DNA of 53,761 nucleotides, from the NCBI GenBank assembly GCA_019312665.1, contig JAFDCZ010000044.1, forward strand, positions 1 through 53,761, given 5' to 3'. A program made the position numbers and the translations under genes. The DNA comes from Deltaproteobacteria bacterium (GTDB lineage Bacteria; Myxococcota_A; UBA9160; UBA6930). The notes under the pieces are model-generated. The model was not told where the DNA came from and ran no database searches. It was given only the letters and a program-made list of their open reading frames with translations. Position 1 is the stretch's first letter. The number at the start of each line of letters is the position of its first letter. Of the stretch, positions 33,581-42,887 are shown one piece after another.

Positions 33581-35031
33581 GGAGTTGGCGGGCACTTCTC
33601 GCCACCATCTGTGTGGCCATGCCAGCCTTCGGTGCGGGCATCGAGCGTTCGAAGCCCCACCAGGCGACGAACGAAGAGATGTTCGGCTGGGCCACGGAAG
33701 TGGTGCGCATCACCGAGCGCCACCCGCAGATGCGGCGAATGGGCACACCAGGCGACGCGGAGGTTCGCTCCTACATCGCGAAGAAGCTGCGTAGCTTCGG
33801 CATCGAAGATGTGGAAGAGCAACCCTACGACCTGAGCTATCGCCACTACGAACGCTGGCAGCTCGTCGTAGACGGCGAAGAAGTGCCCTGCTTCTTCATG
33901 CGAGGCGCGGGCTACAGCGCGAGAACCGGCATCGAGGCACCGCTCACCTTCGTCGGCGAAACGATCGACCGGGACGCCGACTTCACGGGACAGATCGTGG
34001 TCTTCGAGATGCGCGGCCAGGCGATTCCCGGCAAGGTCGCCGCCAGCCTCTCCGATTTCGTCTACGACCCGAACGGAACCCTCGCCAAGGGCACGTTCGG
34101 AGGCAAAGCCGGCCCCATTCCCGCGAACTTTCCGGTCAGCTACTACCTCGCCGCCGACCAGGGCGCGGTCGGCATGATCGCCATCCTGAAGGATTACGAC
34201 ACAGGGACCGACCGCTTCTACTCGGACCCCTCCGCAATGGTGCAGACCCGGGTGCCCGGGCTGTTGGTTGGCCGCTACGTCGGAGAGCAGCTCGCCCTGA
34301 AGCTGAAGAACGCAACGGAACCCGTCACAGCGCGACTCGTTCTCGAAGGCGAGGTACGAAACTCGACTTCGGCGAATATCGTCGCGACATTGCCAGGCCA
34401 GAAACCAGAGACCGTGCTGGTCAACACCCACCACGATGCGGGCTGGGTCGGAGGCGTCCAGGACGCTTCCGGAATCGCCTCGGTCCTCGGCCTGGCGCAA
34501 TACTACGCAAAGATCCCGAGCAACTTCCGCCAGAAGACCTTGCTCTTCGTCTTCGACGGAAGCCACTACGACTGGAACTACCCGATGGGGGCGAACATCT
34601 TCGCCGATGCGAACCCGGACGTGATGAACGAGCTGGTCCTGGCCATCGGCATCGAGCACGTGGCCAAGAAGTTCCGCGCCACCCGCGAGGGTTACGTCGA
34701 TACCGGGGAGATCGAGCCACGCATCCTCTTCACACCCCCGAATCGCATCCTCTTCGAAGCGGCCAAGCGATCCATCGTCGCCAACGATCTCCACGATGTC
34801 GTCGTTCCGAAGCCCGGCGCCTTCACACTCTTCGGAGAGACCCAGGGCTTCTTCCTGCGCGGCTTTCCCAGCTTCTCCTACATCTCCGGCCCGGAGTACC
34901 TCTTCCTCGCCGACGACACCCTCGACAAGGTGGCCAAGGAAGAATTCGAAGCCGTGGTGGGCACCTTCATCGGAATCATCGACGCGGCGATGTACGTCCC
35001 TGGTGCGTGGCTCCAAAGGATCGACCGCTGA
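33577..35031 (+). CDS. M28-like (PA plus zinc-peptidase fold) exported protein with altered active site
   Basis: Protein of 484 residues with a short signal sequence (SWRALLATICVAMPAFGAG), an N-terminal cap, a PA-like insert (ADFTGQIVVFEMRGQ) and an M28 aminopeptidase-like core. The first metal motif VNTHHDAGWVGGVQDASG is kept. The usual Glu-Glu after the next strand is replaced (LLFVFDGSHYDWNYP) and the final His is not in place (EYLFLADDTLDKV). It may be a non-peptidase or use other ligands. GTG 33577 overlaps the DUF3604 stop by four bases. The two products probably act together outside the cytoplasm. Confidence 0.75.
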   Translation: MRSWRALLATICVAMPAFGAGIERSKPHQATNEEMFGWATEVVRITERHPQMRRMGTPGDAEVRSYIAKKLRSFGIEDVEEQPYDLSYRHYERWQLVVDGEEVPCFFMRGAGYSARTGIEAPLTFVGETIDRDADFTGQIVVFEMRGQAIPGKVAASLSDFVYDPNGTLAKGTFGGKAGPIPANFPVSYYLAADQGAVGMIAILKDYDTGTDRFYSDPSAMVQTRVPGLLVGRYVGEQLALKLKNATEPVTARLVLEGEVRNSTSANIVATLPGQKPETVLVNTHHDAGWVGGVQDASGIASVLGLAQYYAKIPSNFRQKTLLFVFDGSHYDWNYPMGANIFADANPDVMNELVLAIGIEHVAKKFRATREGYVDTGEIEPRILFTPPNRILFEAAKRSIVANDLHDVVVPKPGAFTLFGETQGFFLRGFPSFSYISGPEYLFLADDTLDKVAKEEFEAVVGTFIGIIDAAMYVPGAWLQRIDR

Positions 35032-35032
35032 G

Positions 35033-35066
35033 CGACGAGGCTCAGCCGGCCGAATAGCCTCCGTCG
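35033..35066. terminator. Hairpin between convergent M28-like and SDR genes
   Basis: CGACGAGGCT (35033-35042) pairs with AGCCTCCGTCG (35056-35066) with one bulged base, 13 bases of loop, just after the M28-like stop and over the last codons of the convergent SDR. It lacks a T-run. Confidence 0.35.
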
Positions 35067-35791
35067 ACATTCCATGTCTGCCCGGTGACGAAGCCCGCTG
35101 CCTCGCTGCAGAGGAACAGGACGGTCGGCGCCACATCTTCCGGCTGTCCCCATCGACCGAGAGGCGTCCGATCGAGTTGCGGCTTCTCGAGGGCTTCCAC
35201 GCCCTTCATCACCGCAGTCATGTTCGTGAGGATGATGCCCGGCGCGACGGCATTGACCCGAATGCCCTCACCCGCCCAGGCGACGCCAAGGTTCTTGGTC
35301 ATCTGAACGACACCGGCCTTCGCAGCGGCATAGCCGGGAACCATCGGAACCGCGAAGAAGGCAGACATCGAAGCGAGATTCACCACACTGGCGCCGCCAG
35401 GGAGCGTGCTGGCCGCGAGCTTTCCCTTGCAAGCGACCGACAGTCGGTAGGCCGCAAAGAGGTTGATCGCCACGCTTTCCTCGAAGACATCCGGAATCGC
35501 TTCGTTCTTGCCGCCGGGAAAGCTGGCACCCGCGTTGTTCACGAGCACGTCCAGGCGGGGTAGCTCCTCCGCCAACTGGCTCAATCCCTCGCGATCGGTC
35601 GCCTGAAGCGGCAGGTAGTGAAACGCCGAAAGATCATGGTCGTAGTCTGTCGCTCTGGGGCGCGTCCCCGTGATCGTGACGTCGGCACCTGCCCTCCCAA
35701 AGGCTCCTGCGATTCCAGCGCCGATGCCGTTCGAGCCACCGGTGACCAATACCGAGGCCCCGGAAAAATCGAAGCGCACACTCGATGTCAA
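35042..35791 (-). CDS. Short-chain dehydrogenase/reductase
   Basis: Classical SDR of about 249 residues oxidising or reducing a hydroxyl or ketone with NAD(P). Cofactor motif VTGGSNGIGAGIA near the N terminus, NNAG in LDVLVNNAGASFPGG, catalytic Ser in NLASMSAFF and YAAAK in VPGYAAAKAGVV, and the terminal SEAAGFVTGQTWNVDGG. TTG 35791 has GGAGG nine bases upstream, inside the end of the sulfotransferase gene; GTG 35779 is an alternative. Third gene of the SDR-sulfotransferase-SDR operon. Confidence 0.92.
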   Translation of the reverse strand: MTSSVRFDFSGASVLVTGGSNGIGAGIAGAFGRAGADVTITGTRPRATDYDHDLSAFHYLPLQATDREGLSQLAEELPRLDVLVNNAGASFPGGKNEAIPDVFEESVAINLFAAYRLSVACKGKLAASTLPGGASVVNLASMSAFFAVPMVPGYAAAKAGVVQMTKNLGVAWAGEGIRVNAVAPGIILTNMTAVMKGVEALEKPQLDRTPLGRWGQPEDVAPTVLFLCSEAAGFVTGQTWNVDGGYSAG

Positions 35792-35795
35792 CTTC

Positions 35796-37037
35796 TCAGT
35801 CCTCCACTCGCACAGGGAACCGCTCGTAGTAGAACGCGAAACGCTCTCGCAACTCTCCCGGGTCAACGCCGAAATCCGCCTTCAAGTCGTAGGCGATTCT
35901 CCCGTGCTTACCGCGCGGATTTTTTTTCATGTAGGCCTGCAACTGGCCTTGGGATTGCGCCGTCTTCTCTAGGCCTGCGAGCTGAGAGATCCGCTCCACG
36001 GTCGCGAGATCATCCTGCATGAACTCGTGGAAGAGGATATCGAGGCTCTGGATTTTGGGGACGAGTTCGCGATCCATGACGCATCGCCGAAGCAGGTGCT
36101 CGATGCGATCGATCCAATACGCCGCGGTGGCCGGAGGATCGACCCGCTTGCAGCGAAGCCGATCCCCGTAGCAGATCATGGTGATGGCCGAAGCGATGAC
36201 CGAAACCGGATCGCGATGTGTGAAGGCGATGGTGGCATCCGGGAACGTATCGATCAGCGGACCGAGCTGCTCCAGATGCTGAGGTGACTTCAAGACCCAG
36301 CGGCTCGGGCCACGTTGAAACTGGAGAATCTGGAGCGCCCGCTTCAGGTAGGCGTAGTGCGGCCGCTGGTCGTGCGCGTAGTAGTAGTCGCGCCAGCGCG
36401 GGATGGTTGCGATCCACTCGATGGTGTAGGTCGAGAAATCCGGCCCCTGAAGCTCGATCTCCTCATGCACGTGATCCGGCGCCATGTCGTGCATGTTCTT
36501 CAGCAACGGCATCAAACTGGATTGCAGCTCGTGGCCCTGAACGCACCGCTGCCGACGCTGATCGTCTTCGCCAGAAGCCGGCACGGGCTCGAGGCTCTCC
36601 CAATAGGGCATCGAGCGCAACCGCCGATCTGCGGCGATCAAATTCAGCAGGTGGGTCGTCCCGGAGCGCGGAAGGCCCACCACGATGATGGGCCGTTCGA
36701 TCTTAAGCTCGAGAACATCTGGATTCCGCCTGACGAAGTCTTCCATGCGCAGCCGGGCCGACGCATAACGAACACAATCCCGGTAGGCGCCCACGCGCCC
36801 TACTCCGCTGAGGGTCTCGTCGGCCTCCAGGCTCTCGAGCCAGAGATCGAGCCGCTCTTCGAAATCCCGCGAGCCGAAATCCGAGAGGCCCGTCCTCTTC
36901 TCCGCCTCGCCGAGCACGCGTTCGCGGCGAAACACGATTTCAATCTTCTCGGCCCCCTCCCGCACGGCTTGCTGCATCGGCGTGAGTACGGGGTTGGCAA
37001 GGTCCTCGATGCGAATCGCCGGAGGGCGATCGCTCAC
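35796..37037 (-). CDS. Sulfotransferase family protein
   Basis: PAPS-dependent sulfotransferase-like protein of 413 residues. The 5'-phosphosulfate loop IIVVGLPRSGTTHLLNLIAA is near residues 114-133, the 3'-phosphate strand AFTHRDPVSVIASAI near 270, with RWVLKSPQHLEQL between them. It would transfer sulfate to a hydroxyl, possibly one made or used by the flanking SDRs. GTG 37037 overlaps the stop of the upstream SDR by four bases (GTGA); ATG 37052 is also in frame. Cytosolic. The acceptor is unknown. Confidence 0.9.
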   Translation of the reverse strand: MSDRPPAIRIEDLANPVLTPMQQAVREGAEKIEIVFRRERVLGEAEKRTGLSDFGSRDFEERLDLWLESLEADETLSGVGRVGAYRDCVRYASARLRMEDFVRRNPDVLELKIERPIIVVGLPRSGTTHLLNLIAADRRLRSMPYWESLEPVPASGEDDQRRQRCVQGHELQSSLMPLLKNMHDMAPDHVHEEIELQGPDFSTYTIEWIATIPRWRDYYYAHDQRPHYAYLKRALQILQFQRGPSRWVLKSPQHLEQLGPLIDTFPDATIAFTHRDPVSVIASAITMICYGDRLRCKRVDPPATAAYWIDRIEHLLRRCVMDRELVPKIQSLDILFHEFMQDDLATVERISQLAGLEKTAQSQGQLQAYMKKNPRGKHGRIAYDLKADFGVDPGELRERFAFYYERFPVRVED

Positions 37038-37999
37038 TGGCCGATCTGCCAACCCGACGCCGCCAGGAACTTCTCCATGAAGGAAGCCTCGTACGCCTCT
37101 TCGGGGTTCTCTCGTACCATCTGGTCGAGCGTGGCTGCATCCTCACCCACGAGGATGCGCCATTGGCCCTTCCGCACACCCTCGAGAATGATGCGCGCCG
37201 CCTCGGACGCGGTCATGGGTGCGTTGTCCCGGAACTCTTCCGCGCGCTGCTGGAGAGCCTGACGGATCTGATCGTTCGTCACGCCTCCCGTCTCGAAACC
37301 CATGCGCGCCATCTGCTCGCGCGCTTCCTGCAACTCGTCATCGGACATCTCCTTCGGATCGCGCCCCAGGATCTTGCCTGAGTTGATCACGATCGAGGTA
37401 CCGATATGGCCCGGCATGACCAGCGACGCCTTGAGATGGGGTGCGTTGAGTCGGAAGTCATTGACCAGCGCCTCGGTGAATCCCTTCACCGCGAACTTGG
37501 CCGCGCTGTAGGCCGTATGAGCCGTGAGCGGCCCGAGCGAAGCCCAGAACCCGTTCACACTGCTGGTGTTGATGAGATGTCCCTCATCACTCGCCAGCAG
37601 CAAGGGCAGGAACGCCCGCGTACCGTAGTAGACGCCCTTCCAACAGACGTCGAAGGTCTTCTCCCACTCGTCCCGATCGCCAAGTACGAGGCTTCCTCCG
37701 CCGCCGATCCCCGCGTTGTTGAAGACGAGGTGGACGCAATCCGTTTCGTGCTCGGCAACGACGGCATTGCGGAAGGCCAGCAGTTGATCTTCCTGGGATA
37801 CGTCGGCCTGATGGGTCGTAACCCGAACGCCCGCGGGAGCACCCTCCTCGCAAAGAGCCTTCGTCCGCGCCATCGTCTCTTCCGCGACATCGCACATCGC
37901 AACGTGACAGCCTTCTCGAGCGAGCTGGATCGCCAACTCTCGGCCCATGCCGGTCCCGCCGCCGGTGATCACCGCAATCCTGTCGTCGAATCGATCCAT
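37034..37999 (-). CDS. Short-chain dehydrogenase/reductase with C-terminal extension
   Basis: SDR of 321 residues. AVITGGGTGMGRELAIQLA binds cofactor; FNNAGIGGGG, NTSSVNGFWA and YSAAKFAVKGFTEALVNDF provide the catalytic Ser-Tyr-Lys. About 70 residues after the fold (MSDDELQEAREQMARMGFET onward) form a helical extension ending MEKFLAASGWQIGQ, as in several longer SDRs from mycobacteria and related catabolic clusters. AGGAGG lies five bases before ATG 37999. First gene of a three-gene operon with a sulfotransferase and another SDR. Confidence 0.92.
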   Translation of the reverse strand: MDRFDDRIAVITGGGTGMGRELAIQLAREGCHVAMCDVAEETMARTKALCEEGAPAGVRVTTHQADVSQEDQLLAFRNAVVAEHETDCVHLVFNNAGIGGGGSLVLGDRDEWEKTFDVCWKGVYYGTRAFLPLLLASDEGHLINTSSVNGFWASLGPLTAHTAYSAAKFAVKGFTEALVNDFRLNAPHLKASLVMPGHIGTSIVINSGKILGRDPKEMSDDELQEAREQMARMGFETGGVTNDQIRQALQQRAEEFRDNAPMTASEAARIILEGVRKGQWRILVGEDAATLDQMVRENPEEAYEASFMEKFLAASGWQIGQ

Positions 38000-38058
38000 C
38001 GGGTCCTCCTGAGGCGGCAAGGGTAGCCCGATCCGGGGCCCTCCGCGGCGAGGAGGCG

Positions 38059-39954
38059 CTACTCGACGTCGGGAGATCGCCCGAACGAGCCAGGCCGATA
38101 GCGGAAGGCCACGTGCTGTGACTTCGGCTCGACCCCCTCGAAGAGAGCGACCTGCTCGAACCACTCGGTGTTGTCCAACATCGCCCGGGCCTCGGGCCGA
38201 CGCCGCTTCGAGAGCTTGGGGCGGTTGAAGGTCACGAAGAGAGGCAAGCCTTCACGGTCGGCTTGGCGCATGATTTCACGAACGGCTTCGGCGGTGGGCA
38301 GATCGACAGAACGCGGGTCGTAGAACCTGGGCGGTCCGTAGACGGCTCCCGTCAAGATGTGTTCCTGCTCCGGAGCATGAACATCCGGATTCGGGCGAAC
38401 GGCGAGAACCATGTCTCTGGTGGGTTGAAGTGCCCGCTCTCGCACGAGTTGACGCATGGGCTGGGTCACCATGGCGAAGGCGATGAGCCAACCCACAGCT
38501 CCGACTGCAGCAACCCTGCGTCCCTTCGAGCCAAATGCGGCTGGAAGTGTCAGGCCCGCTCCCACCAGCATGGCGACCGCAGGCAGCCCGTGAATCAGGT
38601 ACCAGGGGTAGAGGTGATCGCCACGAGCCGCAGCCAGAAGGATGGTAAGCGGCGCCGGGAGCACCAGCGTAACCAGGGCTCCGACTGCCGGGCTGCCGCG
38701 CCTTGCCATGCGCAAGGCGCCGATCAAGATCGCCCCCAACATCACAGCCAGCACGAGAACAGTCGCCAGATGATTCCCGGCAAGCTGGTCTTGCAAGGAA
38801 GCGAACCCCTCCCGAGAGTTCTCCCATGGCATGCCGATGATCAGATAGCTGCCGACATGCGCCAGGAGATAGGCCGTCACCTCGCCCTTCCAGACATCCG
38901 AGTAGGGGAGAAACTGCATCATGTTCGGCAGGTTCATCTGCAACCACGCCAGGCCGGCCAACGCGTTGGTAGCCAGGTAGCGCGTGGGTTGAATCGCCCG
39001 GATCTTCCCCGATGCGCGGACCAGCTCCACGAAGAGGAAGACATTCGCCACCACGAGCACGAAGAGCGCGCCTGGATAGGTCCAGAGAACCAGCATCTCG
39101 ACGCCACCAAACACCATCCACCGTAGCCAGGTGCCGCGTTCCAACACACGCAACAGGGCGATCACGAGTGCAGGAAGCAGCGCCAGCAGGAAGGCGTAGC
39201 CCCGAACTTCAGCGGCGTAGCGTAGGTACCAGGGATGGAGCGCCAGAACCCACGCAGCGACGAGCCCTGCCAGGGGTAGGCCCGTTCGCCAGAGCAGCCA
39301 CGCCAGGGTTCCGAGGCCCGCCAGTGCCCCAGCCAACGCGGGGAGGCGAACGACCACCTCGTTCACCCTTTCATCCTCGGGGCGAACGACAGCTGACCAT
39401 CCCGCGTGGGCAATCCGCGCCACCACGGAGTACGGAACATGATTGTTGGGCTTGCGATAGTAGAAGAACGTGTCCTTCCATCCGACGTCCGAGTACTCGA
39501 GGCTTCCGTTCTCCTCGAGGGCGTACTGCCCGGCGATGGACCGGAGGACCATGTACTTCTCGTCCTCCCAGAGTGAATGGGAAAGACGTGGTGCAGCCGC
39601 GAACGCCAACCCCGCCATGGCCAGGAGCACACCCACGATGAGCCAGCGAGGCGGACGCGGGGCGGGTGAAGCGAAACGCGGGAAGTCGGGTACCTCCGCG
39701 GGCCCCCGCCAGCGGCGCCACGATGCCAGCACCGAAGACACGGCGATCAGATTGACCAGGGCCATCCACCAGGTGTACGTGGTCGCATAGTCCACCGGGC
39801 GGACACGCTTGCCCGCAGCTTCCCGCTCGGCGATTCCATCTGAAAACGGGTTGCCGGCAAACACCAGGATGAGAAGCAACACGACCCAGACGCCCCGCAG
39901 CAGCCAGACAATCGGGGGCAGATGGGCCATGGCTGGTAAGCGAGACGCGGGCAC
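38059..39954 (-). CDS. GT39-like (ArnT/PMT-type) membrane glycosyltransferase
   Basis: Polytopic protein of 631 residues with about twelve hydrophobic segments and an acidic motif SHSLWEDEKYMVL after the second, where GT-C enzymes hold the catalytic Asp-Glu. The domain order, long transmembrane part and soluble C-terminal end (RPNPDVHAPEQEHILTG onward) fit lipid-linked-sugar-using transferases of family 39. GTG 39954 has GGAAGGA seven bases upstream; ATG 39930 is also in frame. It lies alone between two minus-strand genes. Acceptor and sugar unknown. Confidence 0.78.
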   Translation of the reverse strand: MPASRLPAMAHLPPIVWLLRGVWVVLLLILVFAGNPFSDGIAEREAAGKRVRPVDYATTYTWWMALVNLIAVSSVLASWRRWRGPAEVPDFPRFASPAPRPPRWLIVGVLLAMAGLAFAAAPRLSHSLWEDEKYMVLRSIAGQYALEENGSLEYSDVGWKDTFFYYRKPNNHVPYSVVARIAHAGWSAVVRPEDERVNEVVVRLPALAGALAGLGTLAWLLWRTGLPLAGLVAAWVLALHPWYLRYAAEVRGYAFLLALLPALVIALLRVLERGTWLRWMVFGGVEMLVLWTYPGALFVLVVANVFLFVELVRASGKIRAIQPTRYLATNALAGLAWLQMNLPNMMQFLPYSDVWKGEVTAYLLAHVGSYLIIGMPWENSREGFASLQDQLAGNHLATVLVLAVMLGAILIGALRMARRGSPAVGALVTLVLPAPLTILLAAARGDHLYPWYLIHGLPAVAMLVGAGLTLPAAFGSKGRRVAAVGAVGWLIAFAMVTQPMRQLVRERALQPTRDMVLAVRPNPDVHAPEQEHILTGAVYGPPRFYDPRSVDLPTAEAVREIMRQADREGLPLFVTFNRPKLSKRRRPEARAMLDNTEWFEQVALFEGVEPKSQHVAFRYRPGSFGRSPDVE

Positions 39955-40168
39955 GGCGAAATCCTTCCAGGTTCGAGGTGACCAGGCCCGATACGAGCGA
40001 GACCAGGGTCCCGTTTCGGGATGAGGATCCGATGAGGAGTCACCCCAAGGGCACGCTAGCGAAATCCCCGCCGGAGTAGGGGGTCGCCGGGCCTACCGCC
40101 GAGCCACCCTGGCCTGGGTGTCGAACTCGAAGCGCGCTGCAGACGATCGAATCTCCCGCGCGAGCTGC

Positions 40169-40825
40169 TCAGCCAGCGAGAGCCGCCTGGCTGAAGGCAG
40201 CCATCTCCGCGAATTCGTCCTGGATCGAGGCTCGCTCTCCACAGCGCTGCATCCAGGCTGCCAGGTGAACGTGTTCCTGCGAGGGAGGCACGCCCATGCT
40301 CGCGGCGGCTCCCAGGAACACCATCACACCGATGTCCGCAATGCTGAACGCGCCGTCGCAGAGCCACGTGCGACCTGCGAGCTCCTTCTCGAGTGTCGCG
40401 TGGTGTTGAGCGAGCCTGGCCTGGGCGGCTTCCAATCGAGCCGCATCGCGGCCTTCTGGCGCTGCAGGGTAGAAAGTCTCTTCGATGACACCCCACACCG
40501 CGGGAAAGACGATCTCGTCTGCCCACGCTTCGAATTGGCGAGCCCGTGCGCGGCCAGCCGCGCCCTCGGGCAGCAACGGAGTGCCCGCGTGGGCCTCTTC
40601 GAGATGGATCAAGATGAGCGTCGAATCGCAAACCACGACATCGCCGTCCACGAGCACCGGCACTTGCCCTTTCGGGTTCAGCGCCGCCACCTCCAGATGA
40701 TGCGGCAGATATCGATCCCTGGAGTTCCAATCCACCTCGACTCGCTCGTAGGCCAGGCCCTTCTCTGCAAGGGCGATCCGAACCTTGGCGGTGAAAAGGC
40801 TGAGAGGGCCCGAATAGAGTTTCAT
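40169..40825 (-). CDS. Glutathione S-transferase
   Basis: GST of 218 residues: MKLYSGPLSLFTAKVRIALA with the catalytic Ser or neighbouring residues in the first loop, NPKGQVPVLVDGDVVVCDS containing the cis-Pro, and the C-domain WLCDGAFSIADIGVMVFLGA. It resembles the beta/theta-type bacterial enzymes. ATG 40825 starts directly before the first beta strand; the longer open frame runs into the antiporter. Substrate unknown. It lies 88 bases downstream of the antiporter on the same strand, and could share its transcript (a GST-like partner also occurs with Kef systems). Confidence 0.9.
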   Translation of the reverse strand: MKLYSGPLSLFTAKVRIALAEKGLAYERVEVDWNSRDRYLPHHLEVAALNPKGQVPVLVDGDVVVCDSTLILIHLEEAHAGTPLLPEGAAGRARARQFEAWADEIVFPAVWGVIEETFYPAAPEGRDAARLEAAQARLAQHHATLEKELAGRTWLCDGAFSIADIGVMVFLGAAASMGVPPSQEHVHLAAWMQRCGERASIQDEFAEMAAFSQAALAG

Positions 40826-40913
40826 GCTGGTCTCCCGACGTGCATTCCGAGCGTGCCCGAACGAGCGCGCAGCGAACAGGGCCAATCCACTCGGATCCGT
40901 TGGGACCAGTCCG

Positions 40914-42887
40914 TCAGGAGCTTTCGCGATCCACGCCAAAAAGCGCGCCCGCCCGAGCCAATGCGGCGCCACTGCCGAAGGCAAGGAGGCGATCGCCCCC
41001 GCGCAGCCGGAAATCCGGTGGCGGGTTCGCAGTGGTGGTGCCATCTCGATCAACGGCCAGCACACTTATGCCGGTGCGCGCACGCAGATCCAGCTCGACG
41101 AGGGAGCGCTCGGGCCCGAATTCGTCGGGAAGCTCGATCCACTCGCTCGAGACCTGCTGCAACAGCTCCTTCAACCAGGGGTCGAGAGCCAGGGCCGCCG
41201 GCTGGCGAAGCTGGGAATATCCCTCCGTCCGAAGCTCGGTACAGAAGCGTTCAACCGATCCTTTGGGGATTTCGAGTTCGTAGAGGGTCTTGGCCACGAG
41301 GTCGATCGTTCCCTCGAGCTCGTCGGCCACCACCCGACGCGCACCGGCGGTTTCGAGCGCGTCGATCTCGAGCAGGTAACGCGTGCGCGCGAGGACGACG
41401 ACCCGTGGCGCGAGCGCATGAGCCCGGCTGACGATCTGGCGTGTGGCAACCGGGTCGTTCACCGCGACGACCAGCAGACGCGCACGATCGAGCTTCAGCT
41501 GCTCCAGCAGGCCCATCCGCGTCGCATCTCCCCAGATGACGTTCGCACCGCCGCGGCGCGCTTCCTTGGCCGCAATCGGGTTGGCTTCGACCGCCGCGAA
41601 CGGAACACCGACGGCCTCGAGGACCCGGGCGACGTTTCTCCCGGCCAACCCGAAACCCACGATGATGGCGTGGCCACTGAGCTCGGCCGTTGCGTCGATT
41701 TCTTCGGGAGACGACTCCGTCGTTCCCGCGATACGTGTAGCGAGCTTCTCTCCCGTCCGAATCAAGAGCGGCGTGGCGATCAGGCTGATCACGGACGCTG
41801 CCACGAAAGCCTGGGTCAGCTCCGCATCGAGCAGCTTGGCGTCGCTGGCAACCTGGACGAGAACGAATGAGAACTCCCCGGTCTGGGCCAACGCCACGCC
41901 GGCCAGCACTCCGATTCGCGCTCCGGTACGCAGGACCGCGCTGACGGAGATTGCCGTGATCGTGCCCTTCAGGAGGATGGCGGCCGCGACCAGAAGAAAG
42001 ACGGTGGGAGCCTGCGTCCACGCCACCTCGAAGTCCATCAGCATGCCGATCGCCGTAAAGAAGATCCCCAGCAACAAACCGCGAACGGGCAGAACTTCCG
42101 AGATCAGCTGCGGCCCCCAGGGCGAACTCGAGAGCACGAGACCCGCCAGGAAGGCGCCGACCGCCAACGTCAGACCAAGCCCCTCCGCCGCAAGCGCGCC
42201 GCCGATCACCGCGAGAATGGCGACGAGGGTGAAGACCTCCCGGGAGCGAACCGCCGCCGCGCCGGCAAGCAGGCGAGGCAGTGCGAAACGCGCGACGACG
42301 TAGAAGGCCGCTACCGCGACGACCGCGCGAAGCACGGCCTCGAGCACCGGCCACGCGCGGATCGGGCCGTCCGTCGCCAGAAGCGGAATCGCCAGCAGGA
42401 ACGGAACGATGCAGAGATCCTGAACCAGAAGAATCGAAACCGCGACCTGCCCGTGGGGCGCATGAACCTCCCCACGCTCACTCAGCATGCGAATGACCAG
42501 CGCGGTGCTCGACATCGCGACCAAGGCGCCTAACACGAGTGCCGTTCGCCCGGGCAGCCCGAACAGGCTGGCCAGCCCACTCACGACCAGGAGCGTGCCT
42601 CCCACCTGAAGCACGCCTGCAGCTACGCCCGTGCGCAAGAGGCTCCGAACCCGCTCGAGCGGCAGCTCGAGGCCGATCTCGAAGAGCAGGAAGACCACCC
42701 CGAACTCGGCGATCGCCCGCACATCCTCGGGATTCGGGGCCAGGGCGAGCCCCCCTGGGCCCGCAATCGCACCCATGACGAGGAAGCCGGCGATGGAGGG
42801 AAGCCCCAGCCGCTCGAACAATGCAGCGCCCGCTGCGGCGAATACCAGCAGTACCACCAGCTCATGAAGCAATGCCGGCTCGTGCAC
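40914..42887 (-). CDS. Kef-type CPA2 cation:proton antiporter with RCK domains
   Basis: Monovalent cation:proton antiporter of about 657 residues. Residues 1-380 form 12 or so membrane helices (GFLVMGAIAGPGGLALAPN, FLLFEIGLELPLERV, ALVAMSSTALVIRMLSERGE). From about 400 an RCK_N Rossmann domain binds nucleotide (IIVGFGLAGRNVARVLEAVG; GDATRMGLLEQLKL), then a TrkA-C-like region (from DLRARTGISVLAVDRDG) occupies the C terminus. The layout matches KefB/KefC. GTG 42887 is a plausible start but has no strong Shine-Dalgarno sequence; the open frame upstream is the palindromic region and is not coding. The downstream GST may be related to glutathione gating as in Kef systems; that is inference. Confidence 0.93.
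   Translation of the reverse strand: MHEPALLHELVVLLVFAAAGAALFERLGLPSIAGFLVMGAIAGPGGLALAPNPEDVRAIAEFGVVFLLFEIGLELPLERVRSLLRTGVAAGVLQVGGTLLVVSGLASLFGLPGRTALVLGALVAMSSTALVIRMLSERGEVHAPHGQVAVSILLVQDLCIVPFLLAIPLLATDGPIRAWPVLEAVLRAVVAVAAFYVVARFALPRLLAGAAAVRSREVFTLVAILAVIGGALAAEGLGLTLAVGAFLAGLVLSSSPWGPQLISEVLPVRGLLLGIFFTAIGMLMDFEVAWTQAPTVFLLVAAAILLKGTITAISVSAVLRTGARIGVLAGVALAQTGEFSFVLVQVASDAKLLDAELTQAFVAASVISLIATPLLIRTGEKLATRIAGTTESSPEEIDATAELSGHAIIVGFGLAGRNVARVLEAVGVPFAAVEANPIAAKEARRGGANVIWGDATRMGLLEQLKLDRARLLVVAVNDPVATRQIVSRAHALAPRVVVLARTRYLLEIDALETAGARRVVADELEGTIDLVAKTLYELEIPKGSVERFCTELRTEGYSQLRQPAALALDPWLKELLQQVSSEWIELPDEFGPERSLVELDLRARTGISVLAVDRDGTTTANPPPDFRLRGGDRLLAFGSGAALARAGALFGVDRESS

Noticed and set aside
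31517-33595. A 2-kb upstream extension of the P450 reading frame on the minus strand
   Set aside because: It is antisense to the DUF3604 gene, passes through the P450 promoter, and shows no family features; the P450 is complete from ATG 31516.
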